From positions 6,572,001 to 6,636,000 of the forward strand of contig NZ_CP008953.1 in the NCBI RefSeq assembly GCF_000732925.1: a DNA stretch of 64,000 bases. The letters are read 5' to 3'. The DNA comes from Amycolatopsis japonica (GTDB taxonomy: Bacteria; Actinomycetota; Actinomycetes; Mycobacteriales; Pseudonocardiaceae). The first letter of the stretch is position 1; each line of letters begins with the position of its first letter. Below are positions 8,122-16,338 of the stretch, piece by piece. The translations under genes and the position numbers were made by a program. A model generated the notes under the pieces. The model searched no databases. It saw only the letters and a program-made list of their open reading frames with translations, and was not told the DNA's origin.

Positions 8122-9312
8122 TCACCATCCGATCGGCATGGAGCGGGGGCCCCGCACCAGCATCTGGGTCTTCCACACGATATCGCCGTCGAGGTGCAGC
8201 CCGGGGAGGTCTCGCAGCAACGCCTTCAACGCCTCCTGCAGTTCGAGCCTGGCCAGCGGAGCGCCGAGGCAGTGGTGCACGCCGTGCCCGAAACCGAGGT
8301 GGGGATTGGCTTCCCTGCCGAATTCGAGGGTTTCCGCCGACGTGAACTGGAGCCCGTCCCGGTTGGCGGCGCCGATCGCGACCATCACCGGCTCGCCCTC
8401 CTTCACCAGTACGTCACCCACTTGGATGTCTTCGGTGGCGTAGCGGGCGAATCCGGCTCCGGCCCCCAGCGGGACGAACCGCAGCAGTTCCTCCACCGCG
8501 GCCGGGATCAGGTCCAGGTCCGCGCGCAGACGGGCGAGCTGCTCCGGCTGTTCGAGCAGGGCGTAGACGAAGTTGGGGATCTGGCTGGCGGTGGTCTCGT
8601 GCCCGGCGATCAGGATGCCGATGCACATGTCGACCAGTTCCAGCTCGCTCAGCCGGTCGCGGACGTCGCGCGCCTCGATCAGCGCGGTCATCAGATCGTC
8701 CTGCGGCTCGGCGCGATGCTGCTCGACGAGCACGTGCATGTACGCCCGCAGCTCGTCCTGGTTGGCCATCATCTCTTCGGTGGTCAGCGGGCTGGTGGAC
8801 AACGCGGCGTCGCTCCACACGCGGAACTTCGGCCGGTCCTCGACGGGGACGCCGAGCAGTTCGCAGATCACCGCGACCGGGATCGGCAGCGCGTAGTCCT
8901 CGACCAGATCCGCGGGCTGTCCCTTGGCCTTCATGTCCTCTATCAGACCGGCCGCCAGCTCGGCGACGCGCGGACGCAGCAGTTCCACGCGGCGCATGGT
9001 GAACGCCTTCGCGACCAGCGTGCGCAAGCGGGTGTGATCCGGCGGGTCCATGCTCAGGATCCCGCCTGGGCGCCTGCCGGGCGCCATCCGCGGCTCGTCC
9101 TTCTCCGCCGCCATCGCCCGGGAGAACCGACGGTCGCCCAGCACGAAACGGGCGTCGGCGTACCGGGTGGCGAGCCACGCCGGCTCACCGTGCGGGAGCC
9201 GGACGCGGAGCATGCCCTTGGTGGCGCGTGCCGCCGCGTACGCCTCGTTGAGTTCGAGGCCGGCGTCCTCGTTGAAGGGATAGGCGACGAATTCGGTGTC
9301 TGTGGTGGTCAT
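8122..9312 (-). CDS. cytochrome P450 (bacterial class I), with adjacent ferredoxin
   Basis: A 396-residue soluble P450 mono-oxygenase. The I-helix oxygen-activation motif is AGHETT (about residue 242), the K-helix motif EELLRF follows (near 292), and the heme-ligand loop is FGHGVHHCLGAPLAR (about 337-351, Cys thiolate). It forms an operon with the following ferredoxin gene and is divergent from a TetR regulator, with a palindromic operator in its promoter region. The substrate cannot be read from sequence; family numbering would need alignment. No other oxygenase or biosynthetic gene lies nearby, so a catabolic or detoxifying role is as likely as a biosynthetic one. Confidence 0.95.
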   Translation of the reverse strand: MTTTDTEFVAYPFNEDAGLELNEAYAAARATKGMLRVRLPHGEPAWLATRYADARFVLGDRRFSRAMAAEKDEPRMAPGRRPGGILSMDPPDHTRLRTLVAKAFTMRRVELLRPRVAELAAGLIEDMKAKGQPADLVEDYALPIPVAVICELLGVPVEDRPKFRVWSDAALSTSPLTTEEMMANQDELRAYMHVLVEQHRAEPQDDLMTALIEARDVRDRLSELELVDMCIGILIAGHETTASQIPNFVYALLEQPEQLARLRADLDLIPAAVEELLRFVPLGAGAGFARYATEDIQVGDVLVKEGEPVMVAIGAANRDGLQFTSAETLEFGREANPHLGFGHGVHHCLGAPLARLELQEALKALLRDLPGLHLDGDIVWKTQMLVRGPRSMPIGW

Positions 9313-9340
9313 TTGTCCGGAAACCCCCCGGCTCGGCGGT

Positions 9341-9360
9341 TTGTAAGCAACTGCTTACAA
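9341..9360. promoter_or_regulatory. palindromic TetR operator upstream of P450
   Basis: TTGTAAGCA and TGCTTACAA form perfect 9-bp arms around two bases. The site lies 29 bases upstream of the P450 start and 64 bases upstream of the divergent tetR start, the normal place for a TetR-type autoregulatory operator. That the adjacent TetR binds it is an inference from position. Confidence 0.75.
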
Positions 9361-9424
9361 CGCTAACCATGATCACGCTGAGCGTCAATGCGCCTACCGT
9401 GCGACGCCCGGCTAGCCTTTGCCG

Positions 9425-9991
9425 ATGACGGAAGAACCGCAGGTCCGCAAGCGCGACGCGGCCGCGACCAGGGCGGCCCTGCTCGACGCGGCGGCGGCTC
9501 TCTTCGCCGAGCGCGGCTTCGACCGGACGACCGTGCGCGACATCGCGAAACTCGCCGGTGCCAACCAGGCCCTGCTGTTCCGCTACTTCGGGTCGAAGGA
9601 CGCGCTGTTCGAGGAGGTCCTGGCGCGCGGCGGACGCGAGCAGATCGCCACCACCCCACCGGACGAACTGCTCGGGACGGCGTTGCGCAGCATGCTGGAA
9701 TCCGACACCGGCCGCGACCGCACCCTCGACGCGTACCTGCGCTCGACCGGGCACGACAGCGCCGCGGCCGCGGTCCGGCGGCAGCTCGGCGAGGAGTACG
9801 CGAAGGTGCTCGCCACGTTGAGCGACGCCGACGACGCGGAACTGCGGGCCGACCTCGTCCTCGCCTGGCTGCTCGGGATCGGCCTGGTCCGCGACATCAC
9901 CGGCAAGGAACCGCTGGCCAGCGCGGATCCCGACGACGTCTGCCGTCTGGTGCTCGGCGCGGCGCGGACCCTGCTGGAGCGCAGCGGGTAA
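9425..9991 (+). CDS. TetR/AcrR family transcriptional regulator
   Basis: A 188-residue TetR-type repressor. The N-terminal helix-turn-helix spans about residues 14-58, with ATRAALLDAAAALFAERGF and the recognition segment ANQALLFRYFGSKDALF. The C-terminal ligand-binding half is not assignable. It is divergent from the P450-ferredoxin pair with a 20-bp palindrome between them, so it probably represses that pair and itself. ATG at 9425 was chosen over the in-frame TTG at 9419. Confidence 0.92.
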   Translation: MTEEPQVRKRDAAATRAALLDAAAALFAERGFDRTTVRDIAKLAGANQALLFRYFGSKDALFEEVLARGGREQIATTPPDELLGTALRSMLESDTGRDRTLDAYLRSTGHDSAAAAVRRQLGEEYAKVLATLSDADDAELRADLVLAWLLGIGLVRDITGKEPLASADPDDVCRLVLGAARTLLERSG

Positions 9992-10031
9992 TTGCGTCGC
10001 CGTCCGCGGCACGCTGTTCTACGGTCGGGTC

Positions 10032-10934
10032 GTGATCACGTTCCCGCCCGCCGGTACCGAAGCCGAGTTCGACGCGCTGACCAGGCAAGACCTGCTCCCC
10101 GCCGTGAGGTCGCTCGGCTTCGGCGAAGCCGTCCCGTTCACCGAGGGCTCTCTGCCGGTCTACGCGGTCGGCGACGATCTGGTCCTCAAGCTGTTCCCGC
10201 CGGTGCATCTCGGCGAACTCCCCACCGAGCGGACGATGCTCGAAGTCCTGCACGGGAAGTTGCCGATCCCGACCCCCGCCGTGCACGACGCCGGCGAGCG
10301 GGACGGCTGGGGTTACGTGCTCATGGAACGCCTGCGCGGCGAGACATTGAAGGACGCCTGGCCACAACTGTCCACAGAGGACAAACATCGGCTCGCGCCC
10401 GAACTCGGCGAGGCGCTGGCCGCCCTGCATTCGCTGCGCGACCCTCGGCTCGACGTCCTCGGCCCGCCGGACTGGGCCGCGTTCGTCGCCGGACAACGCG
10501 CGAAGGTCGTCGAGCACCACCGGCGGACCGGGCTCGACGAAAGCTGGATCGCGCAGATCCCGGCGTTCCTCGATTCCGTCGAGCCGGGCAGCCCGCCGGT
10601 CGTCCCGCTGCACACCGAATTCATGCGCGACCACCTCATGGTCACTCACGACGGCGGCCGTCCGCGCCTGAGCGGGCTCTTCGATTTCGAACCGGCCATG
10701 CGGGGCGCGGCCGAGTACGACTTCGTCGCCGTGGGCCTGTTCGTTTCCGGCGGCGACAAGGATTTCCTGCGGCGGCTGCTCACCGGATACGGCGTCGAGC
10801 CGGACGAAGACTTCTCCCGGCGCTGCCTGGCATACGCGCTTTTGCACGTATACAGCAACTTCACCTGGTACCTCGGTGTTCTCCCCGCGCCGGAGGAACC
10901 CACGCTGGAAAGCCTCAGCCGCGCCTGGTGGTAG
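10032..10934 (+). CDS. aminoglycoside phosphotransferase-family kinase
   Basis: A 300-residue protein of the APH/choline-kinase-like fold. The catalytic-loop region PLHTEFMRDHLMV (about residues 195-207) and the metal-binding LFDFEPA (about 216-222) are in the right order, but the classical HGDxxxxN is altered (HTEFMRDH). Antibiotic resistance should therefore not be assumed; many relatives phosphorylate small metabolites. GTG at 10032 is the start. The gene begins 40 bases after tetR on the same strand. Its end overlaps the convergent P450 gene by 20 bp. Confidence 0.82.
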   Translation: MITFPPAGTEAEFDALTRQDLLPAVRSLGFGEAVPFTEGSLPVYAVGDDLVLKLFPPVHLGELPTERTMLEVLHGKLPIPTPAVHDAGERDGWGYVLMERLRGETLKDAWPQLSTEDKHRLAPELGEALAALHSLRDPRLDVLGPPDWAAFVAGQRAKVVEHHRRTGLDESWIAQIPAFLDSVEPGSPPVVPLHTEFMRDHLMVTHDGGRPRLSGLFDFEPAMRGAAEYDFVAVGLFVSGGDKDFLRRLLTGYGVEPDEDFSRRCLAYALLHVYSNFTWYLGVLPAPEEPTLESLSRAWW

Positions 10935-12117
10935 CCCAGGTCACGGGCACCGCCTCCGGGCCGCGGATCGAAAGCGGCGGACGCCAGGCGATGGCCGAGG
11001 CGGGAACCGCGAGATCCAGTCCCGGGAGCCCGTCGAGCAGGGTCCGGAACGCGATCTCCCCTTCGAGGCGGGCCAGGGCAGCGCCGAGGCAGAAGTGGAG
11101 GCCGTGTCCGAAGCCGAGTTGCGGCGCGTTCCGCCGCCGGATGTCGAACCGGGACGCACCGGGAAAGGCGGCTTCGTCGCGGTTCGCCGCGCCGGTATGC
11201 GCCAGCACCGCCTCACCGCGCCGGACCGGGCCGGCGCTCAGTTCGACGTCTTCCAGCGCGACCCGGAGCAGCGACGCGTCGGCCGGTCCGTCGAACCGCA
11301 TGATCTCCTCGACCGCGCCTTCCGTCAGGCTCGGATCGGAGCGCAGCGCGGCGAGCTGATCCGGATGTCCCGCCAGCAGCACGATCCCGGTCGCGATCAG
11401 GCTGACCGTGGTCTCGTGCCCGGCGAGCAGGAGCTGGGTGGCGAGATCGATCAGCTCGGCCTCGGTGAGCCGGTCGCCGTCCTCGTCGCGAGCGTGCACG
11501 AGGACGCTCAGCAGGTCCTCCCCCGGCGTCTCCCGTTTGACGGCGACGAGCGCCGCCATGTCGTCCGCCCCGTCACGCCGGGCCTGCGCCACATCCGCCG
11601 GGCTGTACGCCATCGGCGTGACGATCACCCGCGACCATTGGCGGAACCGTTCCCTGCCTTCGTAAGGGACGCCGAGGATTTCGCACATGACCGCGGTGGG
11701 CAGTGGGAAGGCGAACATCTCCACGAGATCCACCGGCGGACCGTGCTCGGCCATCGCCCGCAGGAGCGTGTCGGCGATCTGCTGGATCCGCGGCCGGAGC
11801 CCGGCGATCCGGCGGACGGTGAAGGCCTGCGCCGTCAGCTTCCGCAGGCGCGTGTGATCCGGCGGGTCCATGTTGAGGATGCTGTGCTCGCCGGTGGAGA
11901 AATCACCCGGTTCGATGAGACACGGCGCGCCCGGGGCGAGCAGGTTCCGGGAGAACCGAGTGTCCGAGAAGATCAGGCGGACGTCTTCGTACCGGGTCAC
12001 CAGCCAGCCTTCGCAGCCGCTGGGGAAGACGACCCGGGACATCGGCGGATATTCGGCGTAGATCGCGCCCATCGGGGTCGCGGGGTCGTCCTTCGCCGCG
12101 GGATAGGTGGCTGTCAT
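10915..12117 (-). CDS. cytochrome P450 (second locus)
   Basis: A 400-residue soluble P450. AGHETTVSL marks the I-helix (about residues 238-246), EEIMRF the K-helix (near 285), and FGHGLHFCLGAALAR the heme-Cys loop (about 339-353). No ferredoxin gene is adjacent, so it may borrow the one at about 8 kb. It lies 45 bases after a tetR gene on the same strand, and no convincing ribosome binding site precedes the ATG at 12117. The substrate is unknown. Its 3' end overlaps the convergent kinase gene by 20 bp. Confidence 0.94.
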   Translation of the reverse strand: MTATYPAAKDDPATPMGAIYAEYPPMSRVVFPSGCEGWLVTRYEDVRLIFSDTRFSRNLLAPGAPCLIEPGDFSTGEHSILNMDPPDHTRLRKLTAQAFTVRRIAGLRPRIQQIADTLLRAMAEHGPPVDLVEMFAFPLPTAVMCEILGVPYEGRERFRQWSRVIVTPMAYSPADVAQARRDGADDMAALVAVKRETPGEDLLSVLVHARDEDGDRLTEAELIDLATQLLLAGHETTVSLIATGIVLLAGHPDQLAALRSDPSLTEGAVEEIMRFDGPADASLLRVALEDVELSAGPVRRGEAVLAHTGAANRDEAAFPGASRFDIRRRNAPQLGFGHGLHFCLGAALARLEGEIAFRTLLDGLPGLDLAVPASAIAWRPPLSIRGPEAVPVTWATTRRG

Positions 12118-12162
12118 GGAGCATGATGATGAGCGGCGCGGCGCGCGGCCGGAAGGCCCTTC

Positions 12163-12714
12163 TCACCGGGTGATAATCCCGCGCAGGAACTCCAGATAGG
12201 CCGGGCGTTCCGTGGCGGACAGCAGTGCGCCGCCGCTCGCCCGCTGCGCCTGGATCAACCCGACGAAAGCCGTGTACGCCAGCAAAGCGCGATGGCGGGC
12301 CTCGGTTTCCGGGCAGTCCATCTCACGGAAGCAGCGGACGATGAACTCGACGCGCCGTGCGGTGACGTCGGCGAGCAGCGGGCCGATCACGGGGTCGCCC
12401 GCGTGGGCGAGCAAGGCCAGCTCGGCCCGCTCGTCCTTCGCGCCGAAGACGAGTTCGAAGAGTTCACGCAGCCTTCGGACCGGATCCGAAATCCCGTCCA
12501 GCAACGTGATGAGCGCCTCGGTGTGCTGTTCGGCCCACCGGCGCACGGCGGCCTCGACCAGCGCGTCCCGATTCGCGAAATGCCAGTAGAAACTGCCTTT
12601 CGTCGTCCCGAGTTTCGCCGCGATGGGCTCGACGGCGATCGCGGCGACGCCGCCTTCGCACAGCGCTTCGAGCGCCGCGTCCGCCCAATCTTCCCGCGCG
12701 AGCTTCCGTTTCAC
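12163..12714 (-). CDS. TetR family transcriptional regulator
   Basis: A 183-residue TetR regulator. The HTH covers about residues 8-52, with AIAVEPIAAKLGTTKGSFYW as recognition region followed by HFANRDALVEAAVRRWAEQH. GTG at 12714 is the start best fitting the family. The gene is divergent from a SRPBCC gene, with a clear palindrome in the 52-bp gap, and upstream of a P450 gene on its own strand. It likely controls all three; the ligand is unknown. Confidence 0.92.
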   Translation of the reverse strand: MKRKLAREDWADAALEALCEGGVAAIAVEPIAAKLGTTKGSFYWHFANRDALVEAAVRRWAEQHTEALITLLDGISDPVRRLRELFELVFGAKDERAELALLAHAGDPVIGPLLADVTARRVEFIVRCFREMDCPETEARHRALLAYTAFVGLIQAQRASGGALLSATERPAYLEFLRGIITR

Positions 12715-12727
12715 GCGACATACGCTA

Positions 12728-12747
12728 CCGTATGGGAAACCATACGG
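12728..12747. promoter_or_regulatory. palindromic TetR operator between tetR and SRPBCC genes
   Basis: The arms CCGTATGG and CCATACGG are perfect and separated by GAAA. A third half-like site, CCGTACGG, follows at 12750-12757, close to the SRPBCC ribosome binding site. The palindrome lies in the 52-bp gap between divergent starts, so the adjacent TetR probably regulates both directions here. Confidence 0.75.
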
Positions 12748-12766
12748 CACCGTACGGGAGGCGGAC

Positions 12767-13312
12767 ATGCCCTTCGGATCACCCGCGAACTGGGGCGCGA
12801 CCACGGAAGAACGCCGCCGCGCGCAGCCGGCGGACACCCTGCTCGACGGCCCGGTCGCGCGGTTCGACCGCGCGGTCACCGTGCGGGCGCCCGCCGCGCT
12901 CGCCTACCGCTGGCTCTGTCAGATCTCGGTCGCGCCCTACAGCTACGACCTGCTCGACAACCGGGGACGCCGCAGCCCCGGCACCCTCACCCCCGGCGCC
13001 GACGAACTCGCTCCCGGCGACACGCTGATCGTGTTCGAACTGACCGAGGTCGACCGCGGGCACAGCCTCACCGGGCGGACCTTCGCCAAGTCCGAGAAGC
13101 TGTTCGGCCCGGTCGCCGCCACGTATTCGGTCGAGCCGATCGACGAGACGTCCTGTCGCATGCTGTGCCGCATCGTCGTGACCTCCGCGGGGTTCGGCGG
13201 ACGCCTCAAGGAGTTCCTGCTCGGCTGGGGCGACCTGGTCATGATGCGGAAACAGCTGCTGACGTTGAAGAAGTACGCCGAACGGGACGCGCGGCTCGGT
13301 CACGTCTCGTAA
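12767..13312 (+). CDS. SRPBCC (START-like) family protein
   Basis: A 181-residue protein with the layout of a SRPBCC/polyketide-cyclase-like domain: a first beta strand FDRAVTVRAPAALAYRWL (about residues 28-45), a central sheet with FELTEVDRGHSLTGRTF, and a long C-terminal helix rich in Lys, Leu and Met. The family binds small hydrophobic ligands; no function can be fixed. ATG at 12767 follows GGGAGG by six bases. It is divergent from tetR. The palindrome cluster of repeat family C follows it. Confidence 0.75.
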   Translation: MPFGSPANWGATTEERRRAQPADTLLDGPVARFDRAVTVRAPAALAYRWLCQISVAPYSYDLLDNRGRRSPGTLTPGADELAPGDTLIVFELTEVDRGHSLTGRTFAKSEKLFGPVAATYSVEPIDETSCRMLCRIVVTSAGFGGRLKEFLLGWGDLVMMRKQLLTLKKYAERDARLGHVS

Positions 13313-13334
13313 GTTCGGCCGGCCGCCGAAGGAC

Positions 13335-13458
13335 GTCGCGAAAGCCACTTTCGGGACATCAGACGTCGCGAAAGTGGCTTTCGCGACATGCTCCCTCGGG
13401 TCACTGGGCCGGCCGCCACTCCCGGCAGCCGCGACGTTGCGAAAGTGGCTTTCGCAAC
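13335..13458. repeat. three-copy cluster of a 23-bp palindrome (repeat family C)
   Basis: Three units occupy 13335-13357, 13365-13387 and 13436-13458 between two convergent genes. The core is GCGAAAG, three bases, CTTTCGC, flanked by GT and AC. The first two units also pair with each other through 19-bp arms (13335-13353 with 13369-13387). The position fits bidirectional termination. Exact repetition of the same palindrome suggests a dispersed element, not chance terminators. Confidence 0.7.
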
Positions 13459-13478
13459 ACGCCGAACTGGACGCGCGG

Positions 13479-16256
13479 CTAGGGCAGCGCGCGCCTTAAC
13501 AGTTCGGCCAGGTGCAAAGCCCGCCGCCCGTCGAGCTGCTCGATCTGCGTCCGGCAGCTGAAGCCGTCCGCGACCACTTCGGTGCCCTCGGCCGCGGCGC
13601 GGATCGCGGGCAGCATGCGGTCTTCGGCGCAAGCGACGGAAACGTCGTAGTGCCCGCGCTCGAAACCGAAGTTGCCCGCCAATCCACAGCAGCCGGAGTC
13701 CATTGTGGAATTGTGGATACCCGCGGCGCGCATGGCGGCCTCGTCGGCGTCGAAGCCGAGCACGGCGTGCTGGTGACAGTGCACCTGGCTGAGCGCCTCG
13801 ACGTCCAGCGAGCGGAATTCGAGCGGCGAATCCTCGACGAGTTCGGCGAAGGTCCTGGTTCGTTCGGCGAGCAGTTCCGCCACCGGGTCGCCGGGGAGCA
13901 GCGCCGGGAGGTCTCCGCGGAAGAGGGCCGTGCAGCTCGGCTCCAGCCCGGCCACCAGATACCCCGACCGCAGGTACGGTTCGAGCACGGAAAGCGTGCG
14001 GCGCAACACGTTCTTTGCGACGTCGAGCTGCCCGGTCGACACCCAGGTGAGGCCGCAGCAGACACCGCGATCGGGCAGGACGACGTCGTAGCCCGCGGCG
14101 GTGAGCACCTCGGCCGCGGCGTCGAGGACGTCCGGCGTCAGGTAGTTGTTGAAGGAGTCGGGCCACAGCACCACGGGCCGGGAGCCGGTCGCCCAGCGTT
14201 TGAGATCCGCACGCCGCCGGGTGAACGGCGCCGTCGCGAACGTCGGCAGATCCCGTTCCGGCGCGATCCCGCCGAACTTCTTCAGCAGTCCGGAGAACCG
14301 GCGCGACAGCGTGTTCGCCAGCCGGGGCGCGAACGACGCCGCGCGCAGCCACACCGGCAGCCAGCCCATCGAATAGTGCGACGCCGGGCGGATCCGTCCT
14401 TTGTGGTGCTGGTGCAGGAATTCCGCCTTGTAGGTCGCCATGTCGACGTCGACCGGGCAATCGGACAGACAGCCCTTGCACGACAGACAGAGATCCAGCG
14501 CCTCGGCGACTTCCTCGGAGTGCCAGCCGTCGGTGATCAGTTCGCCGTTCACCATCTCGGCGAGCAGATGCGCGCGGCCCCGCGTCGAATGTTTCTCCTC
14601 GCGCGTGGCGCGGTAACTCGGGCACATCACGCCCGCCCCGGTGGTGTTGCGGCATTTCCCGACGCCGACGCAACGCCGCATCGCCTGCCCGAAGCTCCCC
14701 TGGTCCTCCGGGTACGCGAGCGCGGTGACGTCTTCGAGCTCCAGCGGCGCGCGCCGGACACGGAGATCGGCGTCGACCGGCCTGGGGTTCACCAGGATGC
14801 CGGGGTTCATCATGCCCGCCGGATCGAAGATCCCCTTGAACCGCGCGAAAAGCGCGAGGATCTCGGGACTGTACATCCGGGACAGCAGTTCCGAACGCGC
14901 CTGGCCGTCGCCGTGCTCCCCCGACAGCGAGCCGCCGTGCGCGGCGACCAGGTCCGCCGCCTCCTCCAGGAACGACCGGAATCCGGCGATCCCTCGCGGT
15001 GAGAGCAGATCGAAGTCCAGCCGCAAATGCAGACAGCCCTCGCCGTAATGGCCGTAGACGACGCTCTTGCGCCCGTGCTCGCGCATGAGCTGCTTGAACT
15101 CCCGCAAGTAGGCGCCCAACCGCTCGGGCGGCACGGCCGCGTCCTCCCAGCCGGGCCAGGCTTCCTCACCTCCGGCGAGCCGGGTCGCGAGACCGGCGCC
15201 CTCCTCCCGGATCCGCCACAGCCGCTTCTGCGCGGCCGCGTCGTCCAGCAGCGCGGATCCGGTCAGCGCGCCGCGGAGCCCGTCGATCAGCCCGCGGGCC
15301 TGGTCCGGGTCGGCCATTTCGACGAACAGCCAGGCGCCACCGGGCGGCAGGCCGTCGGCACGACCGGGCTCCAGTAGGGCGACGAGGTCCGCGTCGACAC
15401 CCTCGACGGTCAGCGGCGACCACGGCAGGATCGCCGGGACGGCGTCGGCCGCGGCGATGTCGGATTCGAAGCCGAGCACCGCGAGCACCTTGCGTTCCGG
15501 CAGCCGGGCGAGCGAGACCGTCGCCTCCAGCACGGTGACACAGGTGCCCTCACTGCCGACCAAAGCCTTGGCGACGTCGAAACCATTCTCCGGCAACAGG
15601 TGTTCCAGCCCGTACCCGGAGACCCGCCTGCTGAAGGAGGACAGTTCGGTGCGCAGCAACGCCAGATTGTCCCGGACCAGCGCGCGCAACTCGGAGAAGA
15701 CCCGCCCTCCGGTTCCGGGTTCGGCCGCTCGGGCGTCCACTTCGGACGGTGAGGTCGGCCCGACGGTCAGCCGCGTGCCGTCGTAGAGCAGCACGTCCAG
15801 TTCGCGGACGACGTCGACCGTGCGGCCCCAGGCCACCGAATGCGAACCGCAGGCGTTGTTGCCGATCATCCCGCCGATCGTGCAGCGAGAATGCGTCGAC
15901 GGGTCGGGGCCGAACCGGAGCCCGTGCGGCGCGGCGAGCCGCTGGAGATCGTCGAGGACGGTGCCCGGGGAGACCCTCGCCGTGCGCGCCTCCGGGTCGA
16001 GGTCGAGCACCCCGCCGAGATGACGCGAAGTGTCGATCACGACGCCAGGCCCGCACGAGTTGCCCGCGACGCTGGTGCCGCCGCCGCGGGCGATCACCGG
16101 CAGCCCGGCCCGGCGGCAGGCGGCGACGGCCTCGATCACTTCGTCGACGCTCCGCGGCAGCACCACACCCTTCGGCACGTGCCGGTAGTTGGAGGCATCG
16201 GTCGTGTACAGCGCCAGTGTCGCGGCGTCGGCCAGGATCTCCACGGGTCCATTCAA
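13479..16256 (-). CDS. FAD-linked and Fe-S dehydrogenase, D-2-hydroxyacid type (YdiJ/Dld-like fusion)
   Basis: About 925 residues joining a GlcD-like flavin half to a GlpC-like iron-sulfur half. The N-terminal FAD-binding-4 domain includes ARGGGTSVAGNSCGPGVVID and IGGMIGNNACGSH; a FAD-oxidase C-terminal domain follows. Two Fe-S motifs come next: CVGVGKCRNTTGAGVMCPSY and CLSCKGCLSDCP. Two cysteine-rich CCG segments end the protein (CCGLTWVS and CCGLAGNFGFE). Such fusions oxidise D-lactate or D-2-hydroxyglutarate and pass electrons to the respiratory chain. The start is uncertain: TTG at 16256 and GTG at 16244 both fit, with no clear ribosome binding site. The gene is divergent from a two-component system. 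Confidence 0.88.
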   Translation of the reverse strand: MNGPVEILADAATLALYTTDASNYRHVPKGVVLPRSVDEVIEAVAACRRAGLPVIARGGGTSVAGNSCGPGVVIDTSRHLGGVLDLDPEARTARVSPGTVLDDLQRLAAPHGLRFGPDPSTHSRCTIGGMIGNNACGSHSVAWGRTVDVVRELDVLLYDGTRLTVGPTSPSEVDARAAEPGTGGRVFSELRALVRDNLALLRTELSSFSRRVSGYGLEHLLPENGFDVAKALVGSEGTCVTVLEATVSLARLPERKVLAVLGFESDIAAADAVPAILPWSPLTVEGVDADLVALLEPGRADGLPPGGAWLFVEMADPDQARGLIDGLRGALTGSALLDDAAAQKRLWRIREEGAGLATRLAGGEEAWPGWEDAAVPPERLGAYLREFKQLMREHGRKSVVYGHYGEGCLHLRLDFDLLSPRGIAGFRSFLEEAADLVAAHGGSLSGEHGDGQARSELLSRMYSPEILALFARFKGIFDPAGMMNPGILVNPRPVDADLRVRRAPLELEDVTALAYPEDQGSFGQAMRRCVGVGKCRNTTGAGVMCPSYRATREEKHSTRGRAHLLAEMVNGELITDGWHSEEVAEALDLCLSCKGCLSDCPVDVDMATYKAEFLHQHHKGRIRPASHYSMGWLPVWLRAASFAPRLANTLSRRFSGLLKKFGGIAPERDLPTFATAPFTRRRADLKRWATGSRPVVLWPDSFNNYLTPDVLDAAAEVLTAAGYDVVLPDRGVCCGLTWVSTGQLDVAKNVLRRTLSVLEPYLRSGYLVAGLEPSCTALFRGDLPALLPGDPVAELLAERTRTFAELVEDSPLEFRSLDVEALSQVHCHQHAVLGFDADEAAMRAAGIHNSTMDSGCCGLAGNFGFERGHYDVSVACAEDRMLPAIRAAAEGTEVVADGFSCRTQIEQLDGRRALHLAELLRRALP

Positions 16257-16338
16257 GACAACCGCGGCCGGAAACGCATCGGTGAACCTCTCCGGACGGG
16301 TGTGTCGGAAACCACGTCCGGTATGCGATCGTGAGCGC

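Noticed and set aside
10032..10934. Aminoglycoside resistance gene
   Set aside because: The kinase fold is present, but the catalytic HGD motif is altered and no resistance context is seen, so only the family is called.
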